Assembly: GCF_017591435.1 (NCBI RefSeq)
Contig: NC_059276.1
Location: forward strand, 8,667,276-8,731,275
DNA from: Portunus trituberculatus
Lineage: Eukaryota > Arthropoda > Malacostraca > Decapoda > Portunidae
Length of the DNA stretch: 64,000 nucleotides
Direction: 5' to 3'
The notes below the pieces were generated by a model that did not search any database, was not told the origin of the DNA, and saw only the letters and a program-made list of their open reading frames with translations. The position numbers were made by a program, and so were the translations under genes. Positions within the stretch are counted from its first letter, which is position 1, and every line of letters begins with the position of its first letter. Below are positions 13,536-27,574 of this stretch, piece after piece.

Positions 13536-13761
13536 TTAACCCCTTTAGTACTGGAACACCTGTTTACTTTGAGTTTTGAATGTGATTGGAACGATTTTAA
13601 TAACTTTAGGAAGCGTCTATGGAGGTCAGAAGATTAATAGCCAGAGTCTTCACTATTTTAATCCTGACATAAGTTTTTAAAGTTGTAGAAAATCGCCAAA
13701 TAAGCAAAATAGATATAAAAAACGCGTCACAGTACTGTCATTTGGTATAGTGAAGTGCTAA
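13536..13761 (+). mobile_element. MITE family A, copy 2
   Basis: It starts TTAACCCCTTTAGTACTGGA and carries AGCGTCTATGGAGGTCAGAA and TCTTCACTATTTTAATCC. The 3' end is degraded (AGTGAAGTGCTAA). Its 5' end lies two bases after the end of a family B element, so the two are adjacent. Confidence 0.75.
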
Positions 13762-13903
13762 AGAGAGTATAGAACTTGTACATGTTATTACTACTACGAC
13801 TTTCATCTCTATAAACGAAACTAATAAAAGTAAAGAATGACAAAAACAAAAAGAGAGCATAATCTTAAAACAAACAATGAGAAGAAATATATTATAGATC
13901 CCA

Positions 13904-13911
<8 letters not shown>

Positions 13912-13979
<68 letters not shown>
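13912..13979 (+). repeat. (GA)n microsatellite
   Basis: Uninterrupted GA run. Confidence 0.97.
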
Positions 13980-13983
<4 letters not shown>

Positions 13984-14587
13984 TCATATTGTGTTAAAGG
14001 AACTCAATCTCTCTCATTCCTTTACTTTTCTCTCCCAGACATCACGTGACCTTCGTATCCAGCCAGACACGTAACAGAATCAACAACACAAGCATTATTA
14101 TTTTTGTTCCCGCACCAATTCATCATTCTCCTAATATAAATATGGCGCCTGGAAAATAAAACTCCCATTATTTCCTTAAGGCGAAGCAGGAAAGGAATTA
14201 TTTTCGCTCCAATGCCTAAAGAAAATAGAAGTGCATGAAAAATCACGTTTATTCATACATTTTTTTGTGAATGTAGAGCAAACTTTATTGACTGACTTTC
14301 ATTTTCTCTCACACTGTCCTCGTCTCTTCTCTCCGTCAGACGCGAGGGAAGGAAAAAATAGAACAGTGGATTCGAAGTTGCTGTCACATTGAAGGATTGA
14401 TGAGGGTGAGTGTTGGGACTTCTGCCTGCATGTCCCTCTTCCTGACGCCGCATGACCTCTGCCTGTCTCCTTCACTGGCTTCCCCATCTCCCTGTCTCCC
14501 TGCTTCCCTGACCCCTTCTGCTCCCGGTGCCTGCCTTCTGACATCGCAAGACGCCTCCCTGACACCTTTCTTAAGCTCCCTGTCTCT

Positions 14588-14860
14588 CTTACTCCTTGCT
14601 TTTCCTGGTCTCCTTTCTCTTCTCCGTTACTTTCATTCTATTTCATTTTCTATTCTTTTTTTTGTTTTTCACTTTTCCTTTCCTTTTTTCTGTGTCTCAA
14701 AGTTATCTTCTTGCCTCTTCGTCTCTCTTACTCCCTGATATTCCTTCTCTCCTTTCTCTTCTCCCCTGCTCCTGTTCTATTTCGGTTTGTTTCTCACCTC
14801 TCTTCTTTTCTTCTCTGTCTCTCAAATTTAACTTCTTTCACCTTCTAACTCTTTCCCTTC
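14588..14860 (+). repeat. Pyrimidine-rich tandem duplication of about 140 bp
   Basis: CTCTCTTACTCC, TCTCCTTTCTCTTCTCC, GTTCTATTTC and TCTGTGTCTCAAA blocks recur in the same order around 14588 and 14728. The flanks, to about 15060, are CT-rich low complexity. Confidence 0.55.
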
Positions 14861-15405
14861 TTCTGTTTATTCATTTGACTCATAATTCATCCTTCTCCTC
14901 CTCCTTGACTAATCAATCATATCCCAGCATTCTTTAATCCTATTTAGTCTCCCTTCATAATTCTTCATTTCTCTTTACTTCTCGTTCCTTTCTTTTTCCT
15001 CACACACTTTTTTAAGCTTCTTGCATTTCCTCTATTTTTCGTCCATTTTCTGAGGTATTTCTTTAACTTATTTTGTCATCCTCCGTGTTTTTTTTATATC
15101 TATTTCTTTAGTTAATAAGATTTTTATGGACATCTACTTAAAGTTTATCTTCCACTTACCTGTTTCCCACGAATTGTTAGAAATGATTAGAACAGGTGGT
15201 CCAATTGCTACATTTTCACCATACCTCACCTCACTAGCGTTCTTGCGTGCCAATAAGGGCCTGCTATTGACCCATCGTGATTTGTGAGTCATGTGTGCTA
15301 GGCGTGGTGTGGGTACGTTAAGCTTGCGTCACACTGTGTTGGCTAGTAGTGTTACGGCGGTCACGTATGTCTGACCTCGGCGCTGTATGGAGCAAGGTGA
15401 AGGTC

Positions 15406-15678
<273 letters not shown>

Positions 15679-16340
15679 ATCTGTATGTATATTTCATGTT
15701 TTTCGTTACGTTAATGTATAGTTATATTTTTTTAGTGCGCGTTCTTACATACATACATGGGCACGTGTGTGAGCGAGTTAGCATGTGTAAGTAGTGTGTG
15801 TATGTCTGTGTACGTGTGTGTATGTTTGTGTGCTGTACTTTATGTAACGTTGGTATACGGAGCGAAGGAGCAAGGAGTGTTTTAACTGTCTGAGTATTCT
15901 AATAAGCAGGTTTGCGTTATATTTGTGTGTGCATAATGTGTTTGTACGAAAAATCACTTACGGTTATGGAAATTATCTAATGGAAATGTTAATTAAAGTC
16001 AACATATAAACCCCACCAAAAATTATAATGAAAAAAACAAGTTACTAATTATCTCGCCTCATTTGTATGGGAAGAAATTAAGCTTAATATTTACCTGTTT
16101 AAAAATTATAATGAAGAAGAAAAACCTTGAGTGAGTAATTATCTCATCTCATTTTCCTTTAAAGTAGAAATCCACTTAATTCACTTAATTAGATGAGCCG
16201 AGGCCGGGCAGTCGTCAGGTAACATTCATCTCCATTACATTAACGCGTCACCAGCCAGCCACTGTGCGCGTCCTCAAGCCGCAACAGAACACACCATTGA
16301 GTGCCCCTATGAACCTCTTTGTGTGTTGATGGGCCGCTTA

Positions 16341-16361
16341 TAACTGCTTCTACTACTACTT

Positions 16362-16444
<83 letters not shown>

Positions 16445-16521
16445 GCTGCTGCTGCCACCACTGCTACTCCTCCTTCTCCTTCTCCTACTACATCTACTAC
16501 AACGTACTTTTACTAGTACTG

Positions 16522-16592
<71 letters not shown>

Positions 16593-16621
16593 GCTGCTAC
16601 GATTACTGCCACTGCTGCTAT

Positions 16622-16667
<46 letters not shown>

Positions 16668-16690
16668 GCTGCTATTACTTCTACTACTAC
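16341..16690 (+). repeat. (CTA)n trinucleotide block in three runs
   Basis: CTA/CTG runs at 16350-16444, 16513-16600 and 16620-16668, with CTC/CTT variants. A (CT)n run follows at 16729-16777. Minus frames read poly-Val or poly-Ser. Confidence 0.95.
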
Positions 16691-16724
16691 AGCTATACAC
16701 AGTAATACACAAAACCTGATACGC

Positions 16725-16779
<55 letters not shown>

Positions 16780-16964
16780 TCGTCAGTAACGTACAAGCCC
16801 TTCTTAGAGACGAGCAAATGGACCAAACTGCCTCTTTCTCACTCATTACGGGGTTTCTTATGCATGAGAGGGCGAGGAGTGACGGAGGAACGCAGGAGGA
16901 CGGTCTGTAATCACGGTCCACTTCAGTAAGCCACGGTGAAAAGGCCTCGGGCGAGACTCTACCT

Positions 16965-17400
16965 TACTTACCTGCCTGCTCGCCTCTTCCTCCTTCCTCA
17001 TTCTCTTGTCTTCGTTTTTTGTTGTTGTTCTTGGTGTTGTGTTTGTGGTTCTGTGTTTTTTCTTGCTGTTCCTTCTTTATTTGTCTTTTTCTTCTTTTTA
17101 GTTTATTTATTTATTTTATCTGCCCGCCTCTTTCTCCTTCCTCATTCTATTCTCTTCGTTTTTTGTTGTTGTTCTTGTTGGTGTTGTGGTGTTAGTGATT
17201 CTGTGTTTCTTCTTACTTCTTTTTTTATTTGTCTTTTTTCCTTTTTCTTTTTTTCTTTTCTTACTTGCCCGCCTCCTCCTCCTTCCTCATTCTCTTGTCT
17301 TCGTTTGTTGGTGTTGTCGTTGTTGGTGTTGTGTTTGTGTTTCTTTGTTTTTCTCTTACTGTTCGTTTTTTTTTTTTTTTGTCCTTTTTATGGTGTTTAA
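16965..17400 (+). repeat. Tandem array, 3 units of about 142 bp
   Basis: CTCCTTCCTCATTCTCTTGT and TTGTTGTTCTTGGTGTTGTG blocks recur near 16986, 17127 and 17271. This generates the 154-codon hydrophobic frame at 16936-17400, which is therefore not a membrane protein. Confidence 0.8.
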
Positions 17401-17499
17401 ATGGTCTCTCATTTTTCCTTATTTTTTTTTCTCTTTCCTTTTTTTTTTTGTATGTTTTTGGTCTTAATTTCTTTCGTTGTTTTCTTTGCATAGTTTTGG

Positions 17500-17705
17500 T
17501 TTCTCGTATTTCAATGATTTTTTACTATTTTTCCTTTTGTGTGTTTCAAATTTAATCTCTTATCTAAAATTTAACTCGTTTTGTTCTTAATCTCTTTCGC
17601 TCTTCTTTTGGTTTCTTGTATTCCAATGACTTTTTACTTCTTTTCTTCCTTTTTGTGTCTGTGTGTTTCAAATTTAATCTCTTATCTAAAATTTAACTCG
17701 TTTTG
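17500..17705 (+). repeat. Tandem duplication of about 121 bp
   Basis: The 40-base block beginning GTGTGTTTCAAATTTAATCT occurs twice (about 17540 and 17661), practically identical, with diverged CTCGTATTTCAATGA / CTTGTATTCCAATGA upstream. A recent duplication. Confidence 0.8.
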
Positions 17706-18326
17706 TGATTTCTCTACGAGGTGAATACCAAGACAAGTAATTATGATGGATTGATTTGAAGCTTTTTCTGTTATTTGCTTTACTAAAGATGACACATTGT
17801 AACTTAAACTACCGCAACTGCTTGTTCGTGCCAGTACTTTACCCTTGAGTGTGAAAGACAAGCTCACTTCCACGAAATACTCAGGATATCTCCAATTCAG
17901 TAACAAAACACACTCATATTTACAGTCAATCTTCACGCCATGTAGTAGACTGGTATATATATTCCCCTGACACGTTACATGAACAGTGCGCGGGGCAGTG
18001 GAAGGGCGAAAGAGGCAGGTGAGGTCGTTTTACCATGACACACCTGTAATTAAGTCCTTCAAGTGTATGCATTGTGACACCTGATGGATATCTAATTACC
18101 TGAGCGCTGTGATTTGGGGTCTGACGATGGCCTGGGAGCGTCAAGCAAAGTGTCAAGGAAGGATGATGAGTTCCTATGTGTTTTCGTGTTTTTATCCTTT
18201 CGTGAAGACTTGATTGTGAAAGGACGGGTTGTTTTGCTTCATTACACCGTCTGCTGCCACTCACCTGACGCTTTGATTAGGCTCAGCAACACCTGTCCTG
18301 TTTTGGGTGCGTGATGTTTTGCTGAG

Positions 18327-18329
<3 letters not shown>

Positions 18330-18380
<51 letters not shown>

Positions 18381-18665
18381 GTGTAAAGTGAATGAGAAAA
18401 CTTGCTATTTCCGTCAAATGTGTGATGGTAATTTCATATAATTTTTCTTATTCTTTTTTCTAAGTTTATGTTAAATTTGTCATGCTGCCGAGTTTAATAG
18501 TACATGTGAACGCATTTCCAGAAGAGAGAAGGAATGTTTTTTTGCTTAAATCTTTTGCTGTCTATATACCGTTTCAGTCCTACTTTCCCAGCAATTACAC
18601 ACACATACACACACACACACACACAGGCACACGCACTCACACACACACACACACACACACACACC
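18330..18665 (+). repeat. (GA)n 18330-18375 and imperfect (AC)n 18597-18665
   Basis: Two microsatellites with about 220 bases of AT-rich single-copy DNA between. Confidence 0.94.
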
Positions 18666-19017
18666 TGGTCTCTCTTACCTGTCCAGTCACGAGCAGTCAC
18701 GCCAGTCACCCTCTTTGTAACCCTGTGAATGATACGAGGTGTGGCTGGCGCAGTGACTTCCTCGTCTGACGTCCTGGAGGTTGCTTCATTCCCACCCTCA
18801 ACTCCCGGGCGCCAAATGACCTCCTTTCTGTGGCGCCTTGAGTAATAAGTTAGTAAGGCCTTTCCTTCAAATAATTCTCCATGTAAAATTTGCTTGTTGT
18901 GTTTATTTTTGTGGTTATTAAAGTTTTTTACTGTATTTGTAGAAGTGTGTTTTTTTTACTGTTTTCTTTTCTTTTCCTTTTTTTTTACATTGAGGTTTAA
19001 CTAGATGTGAAATTTCG

Positions 19018-19335
19018 TTCTGTCTTCTTTTCTTCCCGCTCTTCTCTTCTCTTCTCTTTCCTTCTCTTCCCTTCATTTCCCTTCTCTTGCCTTCCCTTCT
19101 TTTCTTTTCTTTTCTTTTCTTTTCTTTTCTTCCTTCCTTCCTTCCTTCCTTCCCTTCCCTTCCTTCTTCTTTTGTCGTCTCTTCTCTTCTCTTCTCTTCT
19201 CTTCTCTTCTCTTCTCTTCTCTTCCCTTCCCTTCTCTTCTCTTCCCTTCCCTTCTCTTCTCTTCTCTTCCCTTCCCTTCCCTTCCCTTCCCTTCCCTTCC
19301 TTTGTCATCTCTTCTCTTCTCTTCTCTTCCTCCTC
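19018..19335 (+). repeat. Pentanucleotide (CTTCT/CTTCC/TTTTC)n block
   Basis: Alternating TTCTC, TTCCC, TTTTC and TTCC tracts with higher-order structure. It is the only large pentanucleotide satellite in the window. Confidence 0.95.
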
Positions 19336-20099
19336 TATTACCTTCCTTTCTAGTCTGTTCTCTGAGGCACGCTAAGATAAAAGTGTTGCCTCATTGTTCT
19401 TATCTATAATTCAGTGGTATTCATCACGGTAATGACAACTCTCTGCCTCGCTTTCCTGGACAATTAGAATTACAGCTCATACAACGTCGACCACTTCATC
19501 AAGGAAGAGTAATAGGGAAAGATTAGGAAGAGGAGTCACTGTGAGAAATTTCCTGCTCTTGTTTGTTATTTGTTTATATTTCATCATTATATTTTGTGAT
19601 TTTATTTGTGTATTTATGCGTTGAGATCTCAGTTATATAGAGAGACGTGGGAGAAAGAGAGAAAGAGAGAGGAAGAGAGAGATTGTGTAAAGATTTATAT
19701 ACGAAACATCAAACTGAATAGAAAATGGAAAACAGGAAGCCAAATCGATGCAAGTGAATAGAAAAAAAAAAACCCAGAAAGAATCTCACTGAATAAATAA
19801 ACTAAGACATGAAAGGTGGAATTCCTAGAAGTTCTCACCTGTTTAACTCTTTCAGGCAGGTGAGACACGAATGTGGAATCTGATACTGAGACTAATCCAC
19901 TTTATATCCACTCATTGACCCCTCCACCACTCTCAACCTCTTCTCGTCTCTGTATGACCTGTTGTCTGTGGCTCCCGTGCTTTACCATTCAGTTATCTAG
20001 TTATCTGTATTAATTTCTCTCATCTATTTTCATTTATTCCAGTTTGTCCTGTATAGAAGAAAGAAAAAGGTGAAAAAGATTATAAAGTTACAAAATGGT

Positions 20100-20379
<280 letters not shown>

Positions 20380-20541
20380 GAATATGATGTAGCAAAAAAC
20401 ACAATTCCGTGGCCTTGAAACCAGTACGTAAAAAAGAAAAGGAGGAGAAAAAACTTAGTCATTGTAAAAATAAAACTGATCTGGAAACTCATGTACCACG
20501 ACGAACAGAATGATAAAGTAATAAATCATTGAAACTCTTTG

Positions 20542-20574
<33 letters not shown>

Positions 20575-20744
20575 TGAAGGAATCCCCTATAAGAAGCACT
20601 GGACAACTTTTTTTATTAACTGTTTCTAAGTGTAAGTAATAAAGTGCAGGGCGAGACGTGTGTGCTAAGTTGGTTGGTTAACTGTGTGCCTACTTTATCG
20701 TGTTCCTTTGAAGTTAGTGGTAATTTCCTGTTAAAAAGTGGTTA

Positions 20745-21135
20745 TTTATTTTTTTTTTTTAGCTATTTGTACCTACCTCGATAGAAATAGACTTAATATA
20801 TTTTCTAGACTTAATTTCTCCTTATCTATATTTATTTTGAAGACGTTACAGCCATTTGATTAAAAGGTATAACACGTTTTCTCTCTAAATAGGTAAATAT
20901 ATTTTCTAGATGTATTTATTCCTTATCTATATTCCTTTTGAAGATATTACAGCAAATTGATTAAGAAATATATCAAGTTTTCTCTCTAAATAAGTCAATA
21001 GCTCTTACGTGACAAAAAGAAAAGCACAAAGTTACTTACATTTACCTGCTCCATTGATAGAAAATTCTCAGTATTCACAGTATTCCTTTGAACTCTCAGC
21101 AAATTCATTACAAAATATATCTCACTTTCTTTTTT
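20745..21135 (+). repeat. Tandem array, about 3 units of 105-150 bp
   Basis: AATATATTTTCTAGA, CCTTATCTATATT, TTTTGAAGA(C/T)(G/A)TTACAGC and TTTTCTCTCTAAATA recur. The third unit, near 21060, is weak. Confidence 0.65.
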
Positions 21136-21510
21136 TCAAGTTACCATTAGTTATTTTCTTTCCTTTGATACGTGATAGTGGTTCGTAAATCTCGTGTGCT
21201 ATAATCCTTTGAACCAAACCTCACCTGCCACTCAGTTCCCATCAGGTGTGGTAGCAATATTGACACCTGGCTGGGTAAGGTGTGCAATATTTAACACCCT
21301 TCGTAAGTGGGACATTGGAAAGCTAAATTCCTTACGTCTTTTTTCCATTCTTTTCCATTCCTTTCATTTCTTTTTTCATCTTTAGTTCGAGGGTCATGGA
21401 GGGCGAGGGAGGGGTGAGGAGGGCTTGTGAGGGAGGGAGAAGGGGAGGGAGAGAGAGAGAGAAAAGCAAGGGCGAGGGTCAGACTTGCAGATATTAACCC
21501 GTAAGTGAAG

Positions 21511-21600
21511 CGTTGGCATGGCGCAATGTTTGTGTAGCGTGAGCTGTTCCTCTCGTGACCTTAGATCGATCCCAAGTAATTGTCAATATTTGAGAGGGGA
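21511..21600 (+). mobile_element. Possible tRNA-derived SINE head
   Basis: A-box-like TGGCGCAATGTTTG (about 21519) and B-box-like AGATCGATCCC (21563-21573) are about 44 bases apart, as in tRNA promoters. The intervening TAGCGTGAGCTGTTCCTCTC fits a diverged tRNA anticodon arm. No complete cloverleaf is evident, and only one copy was seen. Confidence 0.35.
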
Positions 21601-21776
21601 AGACGCTCCCGGCCTGAGAAAAGAAGAAGAGGAGGAGGAGGAAGAGAAGGAAAAAGGAGATAAAAATAAAATAAGACTGGTGCATTTTACATCTTCCCTT
21701 TTTCTGTCTTTCTGGTTTGAGTTCGTGAAGAAGGTTTGCATCGATTCATACCGACTACGCTGTGTTTCCTGGTACT

Positions 21777-22294
<518 letters not shown>

Positions 22295-22608
22295 ACTCAT
22301 TCCCAGCGCGCGTGTGACCCTCTTCATCATTCCGCTCTGTCTAAACCCAATCGTTAGACAGATGGGCGGTGGCAAAGTGGATGACGCGACCTCACCAAAA
22401 GAGACAGAAGGTCCTCAGAGACGGACCAAGAGCGGCGCCAGTCCCCTTTCACACCCTCATTACCTCATTATTGTAAGGTGGTGGCGGCCGCTGTGAGGAT
22501 GCCGCGGCCCTTACGACTCCTCACTAGTCTCTTGCCGTGCGTTGTGTTCCGTGGTACAAAAGTGGCGTCCTGCAGGCGGCTATCCCGTTTTATTTTCATT
22601 CTTCCGTG

Positions 22609-22611
<3 letters not shown>

Positions 22612-22671
<60 letters not shown>
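22612..22671 (+). repeat. (GT)n microsatellite
   Basis: Uninterrupted GT run, followed by T-rich low complexity. Confidence 0.97.
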
Positions 22672-22672
<1 letters not shown>

Positions 22673-22969
22673 CGTGGTTTTTTAAATTGACTTTCTTTAT
22701 TGTGGTTCCTTTTTGTTAGTTGATTTATTGTTTGTTTTTTAAGTTTTTTTTTTGTGTATATTTGTTTTGTCTCTTCCTTCTGTTGATTTTCTTCTATATT
22801 TTCAATTTTTTCTTGTTCTTTTTTTATTTGATGCAAATTTTTATTCTTATTAATGATTTAGAATACCACAAAACAACAGACAATCATTCGACACTTAATT
22901 AAATAAACACCAAACAATAAATAAAAAAAAAAACAAGAATTTCACTTTTACATTTCCCATCACCACCTT

Positions 22970-24110
22970 CTGACGCTCCCCTTCATTCTAACCCTCACCC
23001 CTTCACCGCCCTTCATTCCCTCTCCCTCCTCTCTCTTCACTCACTTTCCTGCAGCACGGCCTTCACTCTCTCCTCTCTCACTCACCCTTTGCGTGCCCTT
23101 TCAACTCTTCCCGCTCTTCCCGATCTTCTCTCTGACCTTCCCTACTTTTCCTTGTGCTCATCCTTCTCTCCCTTTTGCTCCTCCCTCCTCTTATTTCTCC
23201 TCTTTCCCGCCATCTCTCCGACCTTCTGTATTTCCTTCTCTCTGTTCGTCCTCTTTCCCTGCCTTCTCTGATCTTTATTGCTCCTCTTCCTCTTCTTCCT
23301 TCCCGTTACTCATCTTAACTTCTTGTATTCCTCTCCTCTTTTTTTTCCTTCGTTTACTTCTTTTCTTCTTTTTTTTCCTTCTTCTTTTTCTTCTTCTTAA
23401 CAGTTAGCGATCTTACCTGTGGACTTAATTAACGAGAAAACACACCTGGGTAACATTCTTAATTGACTTTCCTTCTGCACTTAACGATGCTAGACTCAGG
23501 TTTTTATTTCAGCTAATTAACCTTCGCTCGGCCTTCTTTGTGACGCCCGCCTTGTGACGTCTTGATGGCCTTTGATTTATGGTTACGTGTATCATTTCAA
23601 CTGTTAAAACTCATCATGGTATTTCAGATTTTTTTTATGCTCTTGGATTTTGAGATATTGTTTTTTTTTTAGGGTATTTTCAAATCTGTCTTGTTCTTTT
23701 GGTAATTTTATCTCTATTTTTTCATCTGGTTTAGATCTTAATTCTTTTGATTTATTTAGTTTTCACTGTTTTTTTTTTCTCTTTTATATCCTTCATTAAC
23801 ATTTCTTGTTTATTTATTTATTTATTTGTTTATATACTTATTTTTTCAGTTTCCCTTTTCTTTTCTTTTTATTTCTTTTATTTTTACGATTTTCTTTTCT
23901 CTCCATCTTTTTTTTTATTTCTTTCATCAAGATATCTTATTTTTCTTTTATTTCTATTCATTTTTCTGTCCCCCTTTTCATTTATCATTAATTATCTTAT
24001 TTTCACGCTCTCTTTATCATTCCCTTTTATTTATATTTCTTTCACTAACATTTCTTTTATTATAACTTTTTCCAGTCCCCCATTTTTGTACTCTAATTCA
24101 TTCTCCTTCC
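22970..24110. other. Pyrimidine-rich and T-rich low complexity
   Basis: C/T-rich to 23400, single-copy to 23600, then T-rich degenerate tandem DNA to 24110. Hydrophobic frames such as 23747-24115 are composition artefacts. Confidence 0.6.
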
Positions 24111-24242
24111 CCTGAGATAAGGCTACCATTATTCCATTACGCTTTATGTTCCCGTGTTATGGTGACGAATATTCTTCATTACTCTGCTTGATGACTAAAT
24201 GAATCCAGTTGCGCTTCGTTGATGTAGAATTGTACGTTAGAA

Positions 24243-24246
<4 letters not shown>

Positions 24247-24300
<54 letters not shown>
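24247..24300 (+). repeat. (GA)n microsatellite
   Basis: GA run, 50 bases before MITE family A copy 3. Confidence 0.97.
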
Positions 24301-24303
<3 letters not shown>

Positions 24304-24352
24304 TAGTATGTGTGTGCATGTGTTACCTGTAGCTTTGATATTACCATGTGTT

Positions 24353-24553
24353 TTAACCCCTTCACTACCATGTCGCGTTCAATATTTGGAGATTTTATGC
24401 AACTTCAGACACTTATGTTTGATTTAAAATAGCGAAGACTGGCCATTAATCTTCTGACCTCCGTAGATCCTTCCTAATGCAAATAAAATCGTCTAATCAC
24501 ACCCAAAACTCAAGGTAAAAAATACGTCTCGCACTGAATGGTTAGGGGGTTAG
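24353..24553 (-). mobile_element. MITE family A, copy 3 (reverse)
   Basis: Reverse orientation: TTAACCCCTTCACTACCATG at the left, then ATTAATCTTCTGACCTCCGT and CACCCAAAACTCAAGGTAAA, ending near GAATGGTTAGGGGGTTAGG. It is diverged at the right terminus. Confidence 0.75.
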
Positions 24554-25072
24554 GATACGAGGAAAGGTAAAAGGCCACGCCAGCTATTGTAAGGGCAGGT
24601 AAGCTAAGGTAAGGTGGATACAGGTGGGGAAGAAAGAGGGAGAGAGAAGCAGTGATGAATGGGCATCTGTATTTATTCTCTCTCCATTTGTCTTCGTCAT
24701 GCACGTAAGGTGATAAAAGGGACGAGGTAAAGGAAGGGAAAATATGCCAAAGGGAAGATGAATTGCCAGCACAGAACGGAAATAAGGAACAAGGAGCAAG
24801 GAAATGGTGATAATGAAGGTAAGGGAAGTTATATTAAGTGTTGTATTTCCGTGTTAAAAGTGGACGTGTCATGATTTTACAGTTTAAAGTAAAATTATTA
24901 TTATCTTCCATATTTTTTCGTTTCTGTATTTTGGATTGCTTTTAATTTCTGAGAACTTTATTTTCAGTTTTAACCTTTATTTTAGCTGCTTTTTCTTCCT
25001 CTTCTTTTTCCTCTTTCGTCTTCCTTTTTTCTGATTATCTTTTCATTTCAACTTTATCCTCACTTCTTTTTC

Positions 25073-25250
25073 CTCTTCCTCCTCCTCCTCCTCCTCCTCT
25101 TTTTCCTCTTTTCCTTATGTTCTTTTAATTTCAACTTTACCCTCACTTCTCTCCTCCTCCTCCTCCTCCTCCTCCTCCTCCTCCTCCTCCTCCTCCTCCT
25201 CCTCCTCCTCCTCCTCCTCCTCCTCCTCCTCCTCCTCTTCCACCACCACC
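25073..25250 (+). repeat. (CCT)n trinucleotide runs
   Basis: CCT at 25078-25100 and 25155-25237, then CAC. The unit TTTCAACTTTA(T/C)CCTCACTTCT is duplicated around them. Confidence 0.95.
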
Positions 25251-25518
25251 ACCTCCTCACCCTCGTTTTGCCCTTAACCTTCCACTGTCTTCCTCTTATT
25301 GTGCCTCCTGCTGTTCCTCCTGTTGACAGCGTTGATGAAACTCTCAACCACAAGCATTCCCTTGCAGATAATGACACTGTGAGTAAAAAGACGGGAAAGA
25401 AAAATAATTAGCAGGTTTTGATTAACAGTGACCCGGGTGGCAAACAGCATCTTTGTGATTAGAGCTTCCTGTCGTAACGTGTACAAAATAAAAGTAATGT
25501 ATTTCGAATGTTAGTGTA

Positions 25519-25945
<427 letters not shown>

Positions 25946-26237
25946 ATAATAACTGAGCTCACTTATCTCGATCACAGCCACTTTACGAGAATGCAAATTT
26001 CATTAATTACCGCAAAGGTGAGTCAGGGAGGCGCCAGCAGCAGGTAAAGCACCAAAAATTACCTGCGCATGGAGATTAGATGGAAGTCGCTGGATGCTGG
26101 TCAGGTGTTGCGAGTGATAACAATTACCTGCACGCTGAAAAAGGTGAACACATACGTAAGCTCACCTGTGCATCGTTAATTGGAGCCTCAGGTGTACGTT
26201 CTGGCAGGTGCTACGTGCTAGAGTTAGGGTGATGTTA

Positions 26238-26272
<35 letters not shown>

Positions 26273-26648
26273 GTGTTGCATCTTCACACATGCCTTGGGA
26301 AGATACACGGTCTCATTACAGGAAGGAGACAACAATATGATTAGTGCATGCTTTGTTTTTGCTACAATTTCTTGCCTTACCTCTTGTCTGATCTCCCAAT
26401 TAGCAGGACAGGTGACAGTGTGGGATCGTGGCTGACGTATCCATTGTCTGACGCTGTGTTTGGCTTAGCTCTTCCTTAATTGCATCCCTGATCGAATGAC
26501 TGAGTATTTGATTTAATAGAGTGACTTTGAGGAGAAAACTAATGTGTTTTGATTGGATTAGTGACTGTGTGATTGATTGATAGTGTGAGTGAATGAGTGA
26601 GTGAGTATGTGAGTAATAATATAGCTTAGAGAACAGTAGTAGTATAGA

Positions 26649-26652
<4 letters not shown>

Positions 26653-26725
<73 letters not shown>
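26653..26725 (+). repeat. (GT)n microsatellite
   Basis: GT run. A shorter one is at 26240-26270. A CCT-rich run lies at 26991-27056. Confidence 0.96.
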
Positions 26726-26729
<4 letters not shown>

Positions 26730-27360
26730 TCATACATCATTTTCGAAAATTTTCCCATTTTTTTTTGTCTCCTTTGCTCATTTTCCTTTTTTGCTTCCGT
26801 TATCTTGAGTATTTTTCTAATTTTTCACGTTTTAAGCCGCCAATCTTTGTGTCTTTCCTCCACATCATCAGTTATTTATTTCCCTTTTAAGTGCCAGTTA
26901 ATGTTTGGTGTTATTTGAAAAATATTCTTATCTTTTCTGCTCGTCGATTTTCTCCTTTTATCAGTCATCGCTTCCTCTTCGTCGTCATGGTCCTCCTCCT
27001 CCTCCTCCTCCTCTCCTCCTCCTTCTTCTCCTTCACCTCCTTCCTCCTCCTCCTCGTCGTCTTCCTCTATCATCCAAACAGGTTGATCCTCTTCACCTCG
27101 TCATATCTGGGACGTGAATCACCAAATTAACCACTCGTAAAGATCCGAAGTTTCTCTCCTTCACTATCAAACAGCAAGAGAAGGTGGATTTTTTCTTCAA
27201 AGCTTTCATTTTCTTTACTTGACGTTTTTTTTTTTTTTTTTAGGTTTCTAGTGTTTGTTTCGTTTGTTTTAGTGTGTGTTTCATTTTCTACGTATGATTT
27301 TTCTGGTTCATGTTTTTCTTACGAACTTTTCTTCTATTTCACTTGTTTTATTTCATGTCA

Positions 27361-27574
27361 GTAACCCTTCAAGTACCATGGCGCGTTTTCATATCAATTC
27401 TGGTCACTTTTTGCTGATTTTATACAGCTTCAGAAACTTATGTGGGGGATTAGAATGGTAAAGACTGTGGCTATTGATCCTCTGACATCCATAGACCCTT
27501 CCTAATGTCAATGAAATAGTCTAATCGTACACAAATCTGAAGGTAAAAATGTGTCCCAGTATTGAAGGGTTTAA
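27361..27574 (-). mobile_element. MITE family A, copy 4 (reverse)
   Basis: It starts GTAACCCTTCAAGTACCATG and ends CCCAGTATTGAAGGGTTTAA. It carries the family core TATACAGCTTCAGAAACTTATG and CATAGACCCTTCCTAATGTC. Right TTAA intact, left TTAA mutated to GTAA. Confidence 0.8.

Noticed and set aside
16936..17555. Hydrophobic frames resembling a multi-pass membrane protein
   Set aside because: T-rich tandem repeat of about 142 bp. The apparent membrane segments are the same repeat read three times.
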